Shown here: piece after piece, positions 1 to 8,915 of the stretch
Position numbering within the stretch: position 1 is the first letter of the stretch
Layout: each line of letters opens with the position of its first letter
Origin: MedAcidi-G1 sp002294285
Lineage (GTDB): Bacteria; Actinomycetota; Acidimicrobiia; Acidimicrobiales; MedAcidi-G1
Length of the DNA: 55,520 nucleotides
Assembly (NCBI GenBank): GCA_963999645.1
Contig: CAXEUY010000013.1
Span: 1 to 55,520 of the forward strand
Direction of reading: 5' to 3'
The notes under the pieces: model-generated
Seen by the model: the letters and a program-made list of their open reading frames with translations, nothing else
What the model was told of the DNA's origin: nothing
Databases searched by the model: none
Translations under genes and position numbers: made by a program

Positions 1-680
1 CCCTTTCCAAAAAAGAAATCACCAACAATCGCTCCAATAACTGACAAACCAGCTGAAATTCTTAAACCTGCAAAAACAGCCGGCAATGCAGCTGGGAACA
101 TCAGCTTTCTTAGACGAGTAAACCTATTTGCATGATGGAGAGTGAAGAGGTCATGCATACCTTTTTCAGCGGATTGAAGACCAAACAAAGTATTCACAAT
201 GATTGGGAAAAGAGAAATAATCACACAAACGACAACGCGAGACGTCTGACCTGTGCCGAACCAGAATGAAATTAATGGGACAATTGCCAAAATAGGTATA
301 GCTTGCAGAGTAACCATATAAGGGAAAATTGCTCTTTCAAGAAATTTTGCCTGACTCATTAGTATCGCAAGAACAAACCCAATACCTATAGAAATAGATA
401 ATCCTATTAACGCCACTTCTGTACTTGACCAAAGTGCATTTAAGGATTCAGAACGGTTATCACCGTCTAGAAAACCGACATCAATAACACTGTGAATTGG
501 GCGAAGCAAAAAGCGTCTTTTTTCAGCTAAAACGCCGAAAGTAATGTAATACCAAAGACCTATAACAGCAGCTCCTAAAATCACAGGTGGTAAAAATGCA
601 GCAACATATCTTCTCATCCGAGAAGGTTGACCCGGAATAGCTTTTGAAGATAGTTCTTCGTTCTCAGTAACTGTGCTCAT
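1..680 (-). CDS. ABC transporter permease, SsuC/TauC/ThiX type (partial)
   Basis: Inner-membrane permease of an NMT1/SsuABC-type importer; the C-terminus lies beyond the window start. I translated it by hand: about 226 residues, beginning MSTVTENEELSSK, with a first hydrophobic helix around residues 27-45, further helices, and the cytoplasmic coupling (EAA) loop near residues 195-215 ending in AGLSVIGAIVGDFFFGKG, which is typical of this BPD_transp_1 family. The ATG overlaps the stop of the ATPase gene by 4 bases (ATGA), so the two are translationally coupled. Family members carry sulfonates, nitrate, taurine or thiamine-precursor pyrimidines. The substrate cannot be told from the permease. 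A substrate-binding protein gene is expected beyond the window edge (inference). Confidence 0.9.
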   Translation of the reverse strand, partial: MSTVTENEELSSKAIPGQPSRMRRYVAAFLPPVILGAAVIGLWYYITFGVLAEKRRFLLRPIHSVIDVGFLDGDNRSESLNALWSSTEVALIGLSISIGIGFVLAILMSQAKFLERAIFPYMVTLQAIPILAIVPLISFWFGTGQTSRVVVCVIISLFPIIVNTLFGLQSAEKGMHDLFTLHHANRFTRLRKLMFPAALPAVFAGLRISAGLSVIGAIVGDFFFGK

Positions 681-1429
681 GAATGCGATCCTCTCAATTC
701 GACTGAGACCTTTCCACATAACTCTGCGAAGTCTGCACTAAATCTAAGGTCCGGCTTTCGCGGATATTCAAAAGGAATGTCAAATTCAGCCACTATCCTT
801 CCCGGTCGTGCTGACATGACAAGTACTTTGGTTGACATGAAAACAGCTTCGCTAATTGAATGAGTGATGAACAACCCAGCGAAACCTTCTTGTTTGAACA
901 ATTGCTGTGTTTCTTCATTCAAATGCTCACGAGTTATTTCGTCAACTGCTCCAAAAGGTTCATCGAAAAGAAAAACCGGAGGTTTCAATGTCAATGAGCG
1001 GGCGAGTGAACATCTCATTTTCATACCACCCGAAAGGGACTTGGGATAGTGGTCTTCAAAACCCGTCAAACCAACCAACTCGATTGATTCCTCAACCAGT
1101 CGCTTGCGCTCCTGCGAGTCCATTCCATGGAGCTCCGCGAGAAGTTCAACATTTTTACTTACGGTTCTCCAAGGAAGCAAGGTGGCATCTTGGAAAACAT
1201 AGCCAAGTCTCTCACGATCGACCTCCACGCTCCCATTAGTCGGCTCGAGAAGACCAGATGCGATCTTCAATAATGTCGACTTACCGCATCCGGAAGGTCC
1301 GACTATAGTAACAAACTCTCCTTTGCTTAGTTCAAAAGATATATTCCTGAGAGCTTCTGTCCCATCAGGAAAAATCATTCCTATGTCGTCAAATGACAGG
1401 GACGAAGAAGTATTTAAATCAGTATTCAA
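677..1429 (-). CDS. ABC transporter ATP-binding protein, SsuB/TauB/ThiZ type
   Basis: Cytoplasmic ATPase that powers the neighbouring permease. Visible motifs: Walker A GPSGCGKST (44-52), Q-loop Gln80 in YVFQDATLLPW, signature LSGGM (about 131-135), Walker B VFLFDEPFGAVDE (about 151-163) and the H-loop ITHS. The LLPW after the Q-loop and the overall length of 250 residues fit the nitrate/sulfonate/taurine subfamily. The start is TTG at 1427-1429. It is the first gene of the importer operon, divergent from the luciferase-like gene at 1598 across 168 bases that must hold both promoters; I could not identify convincing -35/-10 boxes there. Confidence 0.93.
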   Translation of the reverse strand: MNTDLNTSSSLSFDDIGMIFPDGTEALRNISFELSKGEFVTIVGPSGCGKSTLLKIASGLLEPTNGSVEVDRERLGYVFQDATLLPWRTVSKNVELLAELHGMDSQERKRLVEESIELVGLTGFEDHYPKSLSGGMKMRCSLARSLTLKPPVFLFDEPFGAVDEITREHLNEETQQLFKQEGFAGLFITHSISEAVFMSTKVLVMSARPGRIVAEFDIPFEYPRKPDLRFSADFAELCGKVSVELRGSHS

Positions 1430-1597
1430 AGCTTTATCTCACTGGATCCCATCTGGTTCTTAAAATCTCCTAAAAGCGAACATTAATATGAAAGTAAACA
1501 CGCTAATGAAGCAGGCTACAAAGAAAAATTGACTTTTTACACCCAACCGCTTGAACCGTTTTGGCAGTTTCTTTACAAAATCTTCTAAAGTGGGATT

Positions 1598-2749
1598 ATG
1601 AGAACTGGAGTTTTTCTTTTTGGCGGCGTGGAAATGGAAGATGCCGGCTCTGGCATTCCGGCGCCGACCGACAGGCGATACACGAATGAGCAAATGTGGA
1701 AGGCTACAGAGCAGATAATTGATGCTGCGTGTTTGTCTGACAAGCTAGGTTTTGATTCGTTCTGGCTCACTGAACATCACTTCCAATATGAAGGTTATGA
1801 AGTTGTCCCTAATGGCATTCTTCTTGGAACTGTAATTGCTGAAAGAACCGAGCAAATTCGTATAGGCATGGCTTTCAATATTGTTCCACAGTGGCACCCC
1901 CTTCGACTGGCAGAGGACTTTGCTACCCTGCACAATATTTCAGGTGGAAGGGGAATCTTGGGTGTTGGCAGAGGAACAGTACCCCGAGAAGCCGAAACTT
2001 TGGGAAGTAAGATCGGTAGCTTTGACAATCCAGATCAAGCTTCAGCTGATGATCTCAATAGAAAACAGTTTGAAGAGGCGATGGACGTAATTCAATTGGC
2101 GTTAAATGAAGAACTTTTTTCTTATCATGGCGAGGTTTATGATTTCCCTCCACCTGGGATCCCAGACAGGGGAGGCACTGTACAGGAGTTGACGCTGGTT
2201 CCGCGTCCTTTGCACCCTTATGAAACTTGGCAGGCAATAACATCGCCACCCACCCTTGAAGTCGTACCTAAAAAAGGTTGGGGAGGAGTTTTTTGGAATT
2301 CACATCCTGACTTTATTAAATTTCAATGGGACAGATTTGCCGAGTTGTACGAAGAGGCACAAAACCAGTCATTGGAATCCGGTGAAAAACGGATGCTTGT
2401 CAGGTGTGTCTGTGTGGCCGATACTTATGAGGAAGCTGTTGAAGCAGTTCGTCCTGGTCACGATGAGATGTGGAAATTTTTAGGACCATATGGATGGAGC
2501 AAGGGTTATATGGGCCCAGATGGAAAACCTTCCAAGGCTGGTCTAATTCCGACATTAGAAGAGTCGATTGATCAAAAGATTTGGATAGTCGGCTCAGCGG
2601 ATGATGTCGGAGAACAGATCGAGTGGTACAAAGATTTGCTGGGAGTAGAGAACCTTCTTCTCTTTCCGATGATGCCAGGTGACAGTTATGAATCGGGGAC
2701 TGATCAATTACATAGGCTGGCTGAAGACGTTATGCCAAAGTTTCTTTAG
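1598..2749 (+). CDS. LLM-class flavin-dependent oxidoreductase (luciferase-like monooxygenase)
   Basis: A 383-residue (beta/alpha)8-barrel enzyme of the bacterial luciferase-like superfamily, which uses reduced FMN or F420 for oxygenation or hydride transfer. Supporting segments are TEHHF (58-62), the IRIGMAF...WHPLRLAED stretch (88-107) and GRGILGVGRG (117-126), all typical of this superfamily. It is the long, FMN-type version with an insert around residues 140-230. It starts with ATG at 1598. It is divergent from the ABC importer and is followed after 57 bases by the FAD-dependent enzyme, so it may belong to the same catabolic unit. The substrate is unknown. Other superfamily members (RutA, long-chain alkane monooxygenase, F420 reductases) act on very different compounds. 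Confidence 0.88.
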   Translation: MRTGVFLFGGVEMEDAGSGIPAPTDRRYTNEQMWKATEQIIDAACLSDKLGFDSFWLTEHHFQYEGYEVVPNGILLGTVIAERTEQIRIGMAFNIVPQWHPLRLAEDFATLHNISGGRGILGVGRGTVPREAETLGSKIGSFDNPDQASADDLNRKQFEEAMDVIQLALNEELFSYHGEVYDFPPPGIPDRGGTVQELTLVPRPLHPYETWQAITSPPTLEVVPKKGWGGVFWNSHPDFIKFQWDRFAELYEEAQNQSLESGEKRMLVRCVCVADTYEEAVEAVRPGHDEMWKFLGPYGWSKGYMGPDGKPSKAGLIPTLEESIDQKIWIVGSADDVGEQIEWYKDLLGVENLLLFPMMPGDSYESGTDQLHRLAEDVMPKFL

Positions 2750-2806
2750 AAGAGAAAAGCAATTTGAACCAACTAGTAATGTTCTCAATGTAGAACGGTA
2801 AGTGAT

Positions 2807-4396
2807 TTGAACACAGTTAGTGAAGCCGAGGTAATCGTTGTAGGAGGAGGTCACAATGGCCTCACATGTGCAGCCTATTTAGCCAGATTGGGAGTTGACA
2901 CAGTACTCATTGAAGCTCGTTCATCAGTAGGTGGATGTGCCTCCACGGTTGATGATTTGGGGGCAAGGTTCAACATTTGTCACTGTGAGCATAATTTGGT
3001 CAGGGCAATGCCAATTATTGAAGAGCTTGATCTAGCAAACTATGGATTGGAGTACATAGAAACTGAAGCAAGTTCAGTTTGTGCTTTCCATGATGACAGT
3101 GACCCTTGGGTAATTTTTTCTGATACAGAGAGGACACTTTCTGGATTGGCTGAATCTCACCCAGATCAAGTTGAGGGTTATAAAAGGTACTTGAAAGATG
3201 CTTTGCCTGTGGCGAAACTGGCCCTGGACATAGCTTCGACAAATCCATCTTCTCTTGATTTCAGCTCGACTGCGTTAAAGAGAAGAGGGGAAGGACTGAT
3301 GAGACTTCTTAGATGGTCTCGTAGTAGTGCGATGGAAATATTAAGCAGGTATTTCACTGACTGGCATATGATTATGCCGACCATCTCAGTAGGTCCGACG
3401 GTCTGGGGTCTTGCTCCGGAAACTCCAGGAACAGGAATGGCAGCTCTGGGGTACGCAACCAGACATGTTAATCGCGTTGGAAGACCTCGGGGTGGTAGCG
3501 GTGCTCTTACTGATGCGATTAAGGCTTCGTTCGAAGCAGCTGGAGGGAAGGTTCGTTGTGGAGTCAGAGTTGAAAATATTCTGATACAAAATGGTTCGGT
3601 GAGCGGTGTACGGCTTGCTGATGGAGAGATCATTAAAGCACGATCAGTCGTAGCGGCATGTGACCCTAAGAGGGTGTTTGTCGAATGGGTTGGAGAAACT
3701 CCGAGAAAAGCCAGAAAAATGGTAGACAAATGGAGACAGTTCCCAGTTTCTGAAGGTTACGAATCAAAAATCGATGCAGTTCTAAATTCTCTACCAGAAC
3801 CAACTTGGGGGGAGAAAATACGCACCACCCATAATGGTCTTGACCCTTTAGGGCAAACGACAATCATCTCGCCATCACCACAAGATTTGGTAGAAGCTCA
3901 CAAAATGAGGCCTATGGGAACAGTTGCGACCAATCCGACAATGCTAATTGACATCCCATCTGTCCCAGATAGCACTTTAATGACGGCCTCTCAGGAGCAT
4001 GTCTTGAGCCTCGAGGTTCTCTTCACTCCTTACTCAACACCTGGTGGCTGGGCTAATTCAAGTGAGCCTAGAAGGTGGTTAGAGATTTGGAACTCATTAA
4101 TGCAGTCTGAAGGAAGCGACAAAATTGAGAAATGGAGGGTAATGACTCCTGAAAATTATGAAAACGAATTCATGATGCATAAGGGACACACCCCTTCTTT
4201 CGGAGCTTCACCTTTAAGCACGTTTTTCGGTCGTAACAGAGAGTTGACCCGTTATGTAACTTCAATAGATGGCCTTTTTCTTTCTGGAGCGGCTACTTTC
4301 CCAGGCGCAGGAATAGTTGGGATATCAGGTAAAAATGCCGCAATTGCTGTAATCAAAAAAATACGTAGCTCGAATTCGCGTAGGACATACAAATGA
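2807..4396 (+). CDS. FAD-dependent oxidoreductase, phytoene-desaturase/PYROXD2-like
   Basis: A 529-residue amine-oxidase-fold flavoprotein. The N-terminal Rossmann motif GGGHNGLTCAAYLA (13-26) is followed by an acidic residue and VGGCAST (41-47). The C-terminal FAD-binding segment LFLSGAATFPGAGIVGISG (about 489-507) is characteristic of the CrtI/PYROXD2 group. No other carotenoid gene (crtB, crtE) is visible nearby, so phytoene is an unlikely substrate. The PYROXD2-like branch is widespread in marine actinobacteria with unknown substrates. The start is TTG at 2807 because no in-frame ATG or GTG lies upstream before a stop. The stop overlaps the next luciferase-like gene by 4 bases (ATGA), suggesting the two act in one pathway. 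Confidence 0.88.
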   Translation: MNTVSEAEVIVVGGGHNGLTCAAYLARLGVDTVLIEARSSVGGCASTVDDLGARFNICHCEHNLVRAMPIIEELDLANYGLEYIETEASSVCAFHDDSDPWVIFSDTERTLSGLAESHPDQVEGYKRYLKDALPVAKLALDIASTNPSSLDFSSTALKRRGEGLMRLLRWSRSSAMEILSRYFTDWHMIMPTISVGPTVWGLAPETPGTGMAALGYATRHVNRVGRPRGGSGALTDAIKASFEAAGGKVRCGVRVENILIQNGSVSGVRLADGEIIKARSVVAACDPKRVFVEWVGETPRKARKMVDKWRQFPVSEGYESKIDAVLNSLPEPTWGEKIRTTHNGLDPLGQTTIISPSPQDLVEAHKMRPMGTVATNPTMLIDIPSVPDSTLMTASQEHVLSLEVLFTPYSTPGGWANSSEPRRWLEIWNSLMQSEGSDKIEKWRVMTPENYENEFMMHKGHTPSFGASPLSTFFGRNRELTRYVTSIDGLFLSGAATFPGAGIVGISGKNAAIAVIKKIRSSNSRRTYK

Positions 4397-5352
4397 GTTC
4401 ACCTGTCAGCGTAAACCTGATGCCGACAGCAAAAATTGAAACAATAGTCGAGTTGGCGAAACTATCCGAAAAGTTGGGCTATAGAAGATGTTGGATTTAT
4501 GACGAAGGGTTACATACAAGAGATGTTTACGTCACATTAACTTCGATAGCGATAGCAACAAAGAAAATTCTTCTAGGTCCGGGGATAACGAATCCGTATG
4601 TTCGACATCCGGGCATTACCGCTGCAGCAATAGCAAGTTTGGATGAGATAAGTGATGGTAGAGCATTTATAGGTATTGGAGCTGGTGGAGGTTTGACATT
4701 AACTCCACTAGGTATTGAAAGATCAAAACCGATTACAACGGTTTCTGAAACTGTGAAAGCTCTAAGAGGTCTTTTTGAAGGTGAGCGAATGGACATTGAT
4801 GGGGAAGAGTTTTCTTTGAAGTCTGCCAATTTAAATTACGGACGCGAAAGTATAGAAATATTTTTAGCTGGTCGAGGCAAACGCATCACTCAGGTAGGAG
4901 CGGAACTGGGAGATGGATTTTATTTGAGTTACATCCACAAGGATTTTCTATCTGAACACATAAAATCGTTACGAAATTCATCGAAACGTGATCCATTTAA
5001 AATTGTCTATTCAACGATGATTGTTTCCTCTGAAAAAGAGTTTGAAGAAGCTCGTGCTGCATTAAGTTTTAGACTCGTTGACTCCCCGCAAGAAGTCAAA
5101 GATCATATAGGAATGACCGAAGATCTAAATAATCAAATAAAAAAAGCTCTTATAGAAGGAGGCCCTTCTAATGCAGCCAATTACGTTCCTAGAGAATGGG
5201 TGGAACAATTTGCCATTACGGGATCTGAATCAGAGGCTTCTGCTGAACTTAGAGAATTAATTAGTAAAAATGGGATAGACGAGTTTCAGTTGCCAATTGG
5301 GAAACCTGAAGAGGCGGAGCAGAAAATTTTACGTACCTCAAAAATGTTTTAG
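4393..5352 (+). CDS. LLM-class oxidoreductase, F420-dependent (Mer-like)
   Basis: A 319-residue luciferase-like protein of the shorter F420-dependent type related to methylenetetrahydromethanopterin reductase. Diagnostic segments are SEKLGYRRCWIYDE (25-38), a KKILLGPGITNPYVRHPG stretch (57-74) and DGRAFIGIGAGGG (88-100). F420 dependence is inferred from family resemblance and is not proven here. The ATG overlaps the TGA of the preceding FAD enzyme by four bases, so the two are very probably co-translated. It ends 10 bases before the convergent ubiD stop, leaving no room for a long terminator. Confidence 0.88.
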   Translation: MSSPVSVNLMPTAKIETIVELAKLSEKLGYRRCWIYDEGLHTRDVYVTLTSIAIATKKILLGPGITNPYVRHPGITAAAIASLDEISDGRAFIGIGAGGGLTLTPLGIERSKPITTVSETVKALRGLFEGERMDIDGEEFSLKSANLNYGRESIEIFLAGRGKRITQVGAELGDGFYLSYIHKDFLSEHIKSLRNSSKRDPFKIVYSTMIVSSEKEFEEARAALSFRLVDSPQEVKDHIGMTEDLNNQIKKALIEGGPSNAANYVPREWVEQFAITGSESEASAELRELISKNGIDEFQLPIGKPEEAEQKILRTSKMF

Positions 5353-5361
5353 ATTTCTCAC

Positions 5362-6708
5362 TTATGTTAGGTAATCATTAAGGTTTACGGTGGGGTAGGC
5401 GACTCTGGAGCCATATTCACGACGCTCTCTTTTATACGTAGCATCTATACCTACTTTTGTACTGATACCGCGTTTGTCAGCTGTGGGATCCATTTCATGC
5501 CCTTGAGCTAGAGGGACAGAAAAGATATCTTCCTCCCAGCTAACCCTGTTTGTGATAGCCCAATGCAATTCTGAGGGTTGAAAAATATCAATGTCCCTAT
5601 CTACAACGATGACATTACGAATATTTATGTGAGCCGCCATTGCAGCCATAGCTAGATTCTTTGCAGTTCCAGGATTGTCTCGCTCTATTTGAATAATTGC
5701 CAAAAATCCATTTCCATAAGGCGGTATATAAACTTCTGCTGAAGGATCAAGATGCCTCACATAATTTCTTAACAGCGGCTCTCTAGGCAAAATGTTCCCT
5801 ATATAGATATGTTCGTACCAGCCAGGGATAATTGTTTGAAAGATAGGATCGTTTCGCCAAGAAATAGAAGAGACCTCAAGAGTCGGACTGTTCCAAGCCT
5901 CACCGTGGTAGCCATGAAATTCTGCTAGAGGTCCTTCAGGCTCTCTTTTAGTTGGGTGTAGAAAACCTTCAACAACGACTTCAGCAGATGCTGGAATGTC
6001 AATATCCACTGTCAATCCTTTGCAGACTTCTATAGGTCTAGCTCGTATCGCTCCTGCAATGAGAAGTTCGTCTACATTTGTTTTAATTCCAGCGGCGATC
6101 ATAATCGCAGGGTCCAAACCCATTGCTAAGGCAATAGGGAAAGGCTCGTCTGGGTTCTCTCTTGATTTCCAGAAAGTTCCGACATCTCTCCATTCATTTA
6201 CATTGAACCCAAGAATGTTTTTCCCAAGTTTCGACATACGGTTGTAACTGAGATTTCCGCGACCTGAAATAGGATCTTTGGCAATAGTGACAGCACCAGT
6301 AATAAAAGGTCCACTATCGCCCCTCGAGTGCGTCAAGATAGGCAATTTTGCAAGATCTATGTCTTTTCCTGAAAGGTTATTGTCATGCCAAGAAGCCCTA
6401 TCCACTTCGACAGTCGCTACACCATTTGAAGGATCAAGCACTTTTGCCATTGTGTCTGCAACTTCTGATGGATCGCAGCCAAGGGCTATAGCAGCCCTTT
6501 CGTGGGATGCAACTCCACTACAGAACACTGGCCATGGACTGCCGGTAACATTTTCAAAAAGGCATGCGCCTTTACCGTCACGCGCAAGGCTAGCTCCAAC
6601 ATCAGCTAATTCGTATTCGATTGAAACCGGCTTGCTGATCCTGGCTAGCTGGCCATGTGAATCTAGAGCCGATATGAAATCTCGTAAGTCATTTATTTCA
6701 GTCACCAC
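5362..6708 (-). CDS. UbiD-family prenylated-FMN-dependent (de)carboxylase
   Basis: A 448-residue decarboxylase of the UbiD/Fdc1 family, which uses prenylated FMN for reversible decarboxylation of aromatic, heteroaromatic or alpha,beta-unsaturated acids. The prFMN-binding region NLSYNRM (152-158, Arg157) and the acidic catalytic pair Glu258 and Glu263 in EGPLAE match the conserved R-E-E triad. The start is a GTG (6706-6708), followed directly by another GTG. It is the last gene of a minus-strand operon after the amidohydrolase (23-base gap) and the PhyH-like gene. Its cofactor enzyme UbiX is encoded divergently at 8916. The mixed context argues against a role only in ubiquinone or menaquinone synthesis. 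Confidence 0.92.
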   Translation of the reverse strand: MVTEINDLRDFISALDSHGQLARISKPVSIEYELADVGASLARDGKGACLFENVTGSPWPVFCSGVASHERAAIALGCDPSEVADTMAKVLDPSNGVATVEVDRASWHDNNLSGKDIDLAKLPILTHSRGDSGPFITGAVTIAKDPISGRGNLSYNRMSKLGKNILGFNVNEWRDVGTFWKSRENPDEPFPIALAMGLDPAIMIAAGIKTNVDELLIAGAIRARPIEVCKGLTVDIDIPASAEVVVEGFLHPTKREPEGPLAEFHGYHGEAWNSPTLEVSSISWRNDPIFQTIIPGWYEHIYIGNILPREPLLRNYVRHLDPSAEVYIPPYGNGFLAIIQIERDNPGTAKNLAMAAMAAHINIRNVIVVDRDIDIFQPSELHWAITNRVSWEEDIFSVPLAQGHEMDPTADKRGISTKVGIDATYKRERREYGSRVAYPTVNLNDYLT

Positions 6709-6731
6709 TAGATCTTAGATCAATAGTTAGC

Positions 6732-7961
6732 TTAAAGTCCTTCTGGACTCATTTCAGTGGTCTGCATCGAAGAGGAAATTAAAACACCGCTTTTAAAAAC
6801 CTTTCTGGACATTGGGGCATCAGCGATAGCACCCCTAACTGAAGGGGCGTCTATGGCAATGAAATCAGCCAATGAGCCAGGTGACAAATCTGCTATTTCA
6901 AGATTCATAGCCTTTCGGGCGTCCGTACTAACCATTTTGTAGGCAATTTCAGGTGTCTCATGCGCTGCTAGAACAAGGAGTGAAGCTGTTTCAAGAGGGT
7001 CGCTACGTCCTACAAGATTAAATGGATCTTGAACATTGTCAGCGCCAGCAGCAACTAGGACCCCTGCTTCTTTGAGGGCCTTAATGGCGGTAAGAGCACG
7101 AGGTGTAGCGGTAGCTATTCCTCTTGCTTGAAGGAAAAGATTAGTTTGAGGTAGGGGTAAAACGGCAATATTAGCTTTAGCAACATCGGCAGCTACTTCT
7201 TTCTGTTTTTTCAAGCTCTGCATACCCAGAGTGACGCAATGACTGGCTGTTACAGGTTTATCGAAACCTCTATCCATAACCTGTTTAGCTAGATCGTGAA
7301 GAGTCAAAACAGATTCATCAAGCATTTCATCTACGTGTAAATCGACTCCCAAGCCAGCATCTTCAGCTATGTCTAATGCATCTTTGATTAATGTAGAAGG
7401 ATCAGGATCGAGATGAGGGCACCCACCAACAAGGTCCACTCCTGTTTCGATCGCTTTCTCCAAGGCCAGTCGATGGTCCTTTCCTTCTTCTCCAGTCATA
7501 GGATTTATTGTTAGAGCAACTATCTGAACATCTATCAAACCTTGAACAAGTCTTTTAGCTTCGTGCACTGCCTCTAAAGCGCGGGAACCTAAAATGACAT
7601 TCACGTGTGTTCTAACTGCGGTGACTCCTTTGGAAGCAAGGAGGCGCATTGCTTCGGCTGCACGTCTGACAGTATCTTCATAGGTTATTTCTCCTCGCGC
7701 GGTTGCAGAAATCCAAGCTTCGATAGCACCTGACAAGTCGCCAGCTGGGTTTGGAACGCTTTCAGCAGTAAGAGCCTTGTCTAGATGAGCATGTGGTTCA
7801 GCCATGCCTGGCAATACCAGCCAACCACAAAGATCTATACCGTCATTTGAGATAGAGGAAAATTTGTCTAGTTCAGTGATGTAATCAATGTGGTTGTCGC
7901 TTACGTGAAGGTCAACCAACTTGCCGTTTTCTAAACGAGCGTTATGGAAGATTTTAGTCAT
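6732..7961 (-). CDS. Cytosine-deaminase-like metal-dependent amidohydrolase (CodA family)
   Basis: A 409-residue TIM-barrel amidohydrolase. Metal ligands and catalytic residues of CodA are all present: His57 and His59 in PHAHLDK, His209 and Glu212 in HVDE, His241 in SHCV, and Asp308 in GADNVQDP. The PLPQTNLFLQAR segment also matches the CodA substrate-loop region. I start it at ATG 7961 (MTKIFHNARLENG), because an earlier in-frame start at 8060 would overlap the upstream gene by about 100 bases. This leaves an 8-base overlap. Family members hydrolyse cytosine, isocytosine, ammelide and similar ring amides or amines, so an N-heterocyclic substrate is likely. The exact substrate is open. Confidence 0.88.
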   Translation of the reverse strand: MTKIFHNARLENGKLVDLHVSDNHIDYITELDKFSSISNDGIDLCGWLVLPGMAEPHAHLDKALTAESVPNPAGDLSGAIEAWISATARGEITYEDTVRRAAEAMRLLASKGVTAVRTHVNVILGSRALEAVHEAKRLVQGLIDVQIVALTINPMTGEEGKDHRLALEKAIETGVDLVGGCPHLDPDPSTLIKDALDIAEDAGLGVDLHVDEMLDESVLTLHDLAKQVMDRGFDKPVTASHCVTLGMQSLKKQKEVAADVAKANIAVLPLPQTNLFLQARGIATATPRALTAIKALKEAGVLVAAGADNVQDPFNLVGRSDPLETASLLVLAAHETPEIAYKMVSTDARKAMNLEIADLSPGSLADFIAIDAPSVRGAIADAPMSRKVFKSGVLISSSMQTTEMSPEGL

Positions 7962-8811
7962 CCCATTCACCCCATTCCATTTCATTGCCCCATGGTCTAA
8001 GGAACACTTCATTCGGATTAGCTTCGATTCCTTTTTCGGGATAAGGATCTTCGCCAACAACTGGAACGATCATACGATGATCATACGTTGCGGCGTCGAC
8101 CAACCTTTCAGCACCTATTTGCCAAGGCAGGTTAGACCAAGCGTTCATGTAATGGTGAACTAGAGCTCGTCTACTCATGTTGCTGCTATTTCTAAGAGAT
8201 CTGTGAAGTAAGTAACCGTTGAAAAAAACCGCCGAACCGGCTTTCAGTTCAACAATTTTTTCATCATCTGAATCAAACCCGAAACTTTCGTCTGTAGGGT
8301 CAAATTCTTCAGAGTTGCCATGGGTTCTAGTTGGCCAAAGTTTCCCCATTCTATGGCTTCCTGGTATTACTCTTAAACAGCCATTTTCTACTGTTGCATC
8401 GTCTAATGCGATCCAAACACCTACAAGAGACCTGTCTCTGGTAGCGATAAAACGTTCATCTTGATGCCAAGCTTGTCCGGGGAATCCCGAGGGTTTTAGA
8501 AAAAGCATCGACTGCATGCATTTGACTCTGCCATCCCAATGTGGCAGGTGAGCCCCCACGATTTCTTGCAACACGGTCCTAATTTTTTCGTGATTTACAG
8601 TCTCCAAAATTGGATCTGAAACCCAGTGAGGGAAGTGAACAGCTAAGAGGCTTGAGTTTTCTTGAACGGATGGATTTTTAACTGGATAGGTGCCGTCTAA
8701 GAACTTTGGGATTTCTGCCTTAATGTTTTCGATAGTATTTGGGTCAAAAATGTCTTCAATAACTAGATAGCCATCGTCAATGTATTTTCGTGCCATTAAT
8801 TCAACTTCCAT
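7954..8811 (-). CDS. Phytanoyl-CoA dioxygenase (PhyH)-family Fe(II)/2-oxoglutarate oxygenase
   Basis: A 285-residue cupin-fold oxygenase. The iron-binding facial triad is visible as His116 and Asp118 in WHQDE and His203 in NGYLLHRSLRN. The preceding segment with GCLRVIPGSH (144-153) is the usual PhyH signature. It would hydroxylate a substrate with consumption of O2 and 2-oxoglutarate; marine bacteria encode many paralogues with unassigned substrates. It starts at ATG 8809-8811; a second in-frame ATG five codons later is also possible. It is the first gene of the minus-strand operon PhyH-amidohydrolase-UbiD, divergent from ubiX, with about 104 bases of shared upstream DNA. Confidence 0.9.
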   Translation of the reverse strand: MEVELMARKYIDDGYLVIEDIFDPNTIENIKAEIPKFLDGTYPVKNPSVQENSSLLAVHFPHWVSDPILETVNHEKIRTVLQEIVGAHLPHWDGRVKCMQSMLFLKPSGFPGQAWHQDERFIATRDRSLVGVWIALDDATVENGCLRVIPGSHRMGKLWPTRTHGNSEEFDPTDESFGFDSDDEKIVELKAGSAVFFNGYLLHRSLRNSSNMSRRALVHHYMNAWSNLPWQIGAERLVDAATYDHRMIVPVVGEDPYPEKGIEANPNEVFLRPWGNEMEWGEWDD

Positions 8812-8915
8812 ATTTTGATTTTACCTATCGGAAACGATGCTCATGCCCAGTCGGACTACAGAACGAAATCGTGCTATTAATGCATTTGGTAAATGTTTTC
8901 CAAGGAGAAATAGCA

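Noticed and set aside
1460..1693. Minus-strand frame upstream of the ABC operon ending in a hydrophobic helix (SQFFFVACFISVFTFILMFAF).
   Set aside because: Its only ATG start lies inside the luciferase-like gene on the other strand and a start within the intergenic part lacks a ribosome-binding site; a short membrane peptide cannot be excluded but is unsupported.
2807..4396. Assignment of the FAD enzyme as phytoene desaturase (CrtI) for carotenoids.
   Set aside because: No crtB, crtE or lycopene cyclase is nearby and the sequence fits the PYROXD2-like branch better.
6732..8060. Longer amidohydrolase with a start at 8060.
   Set aside because: It would overlap the PhyH-like gene by about 100 bases and the added N-terminus has no family similarity; the start at 7961 gives the normal N-terminus.
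8790..8915. Longer UbiX reading frame from 8790.
   Set aside because: The extra residues precede the conserved N-terminus and a strong ribosome-binding site sits before ATG 8916.
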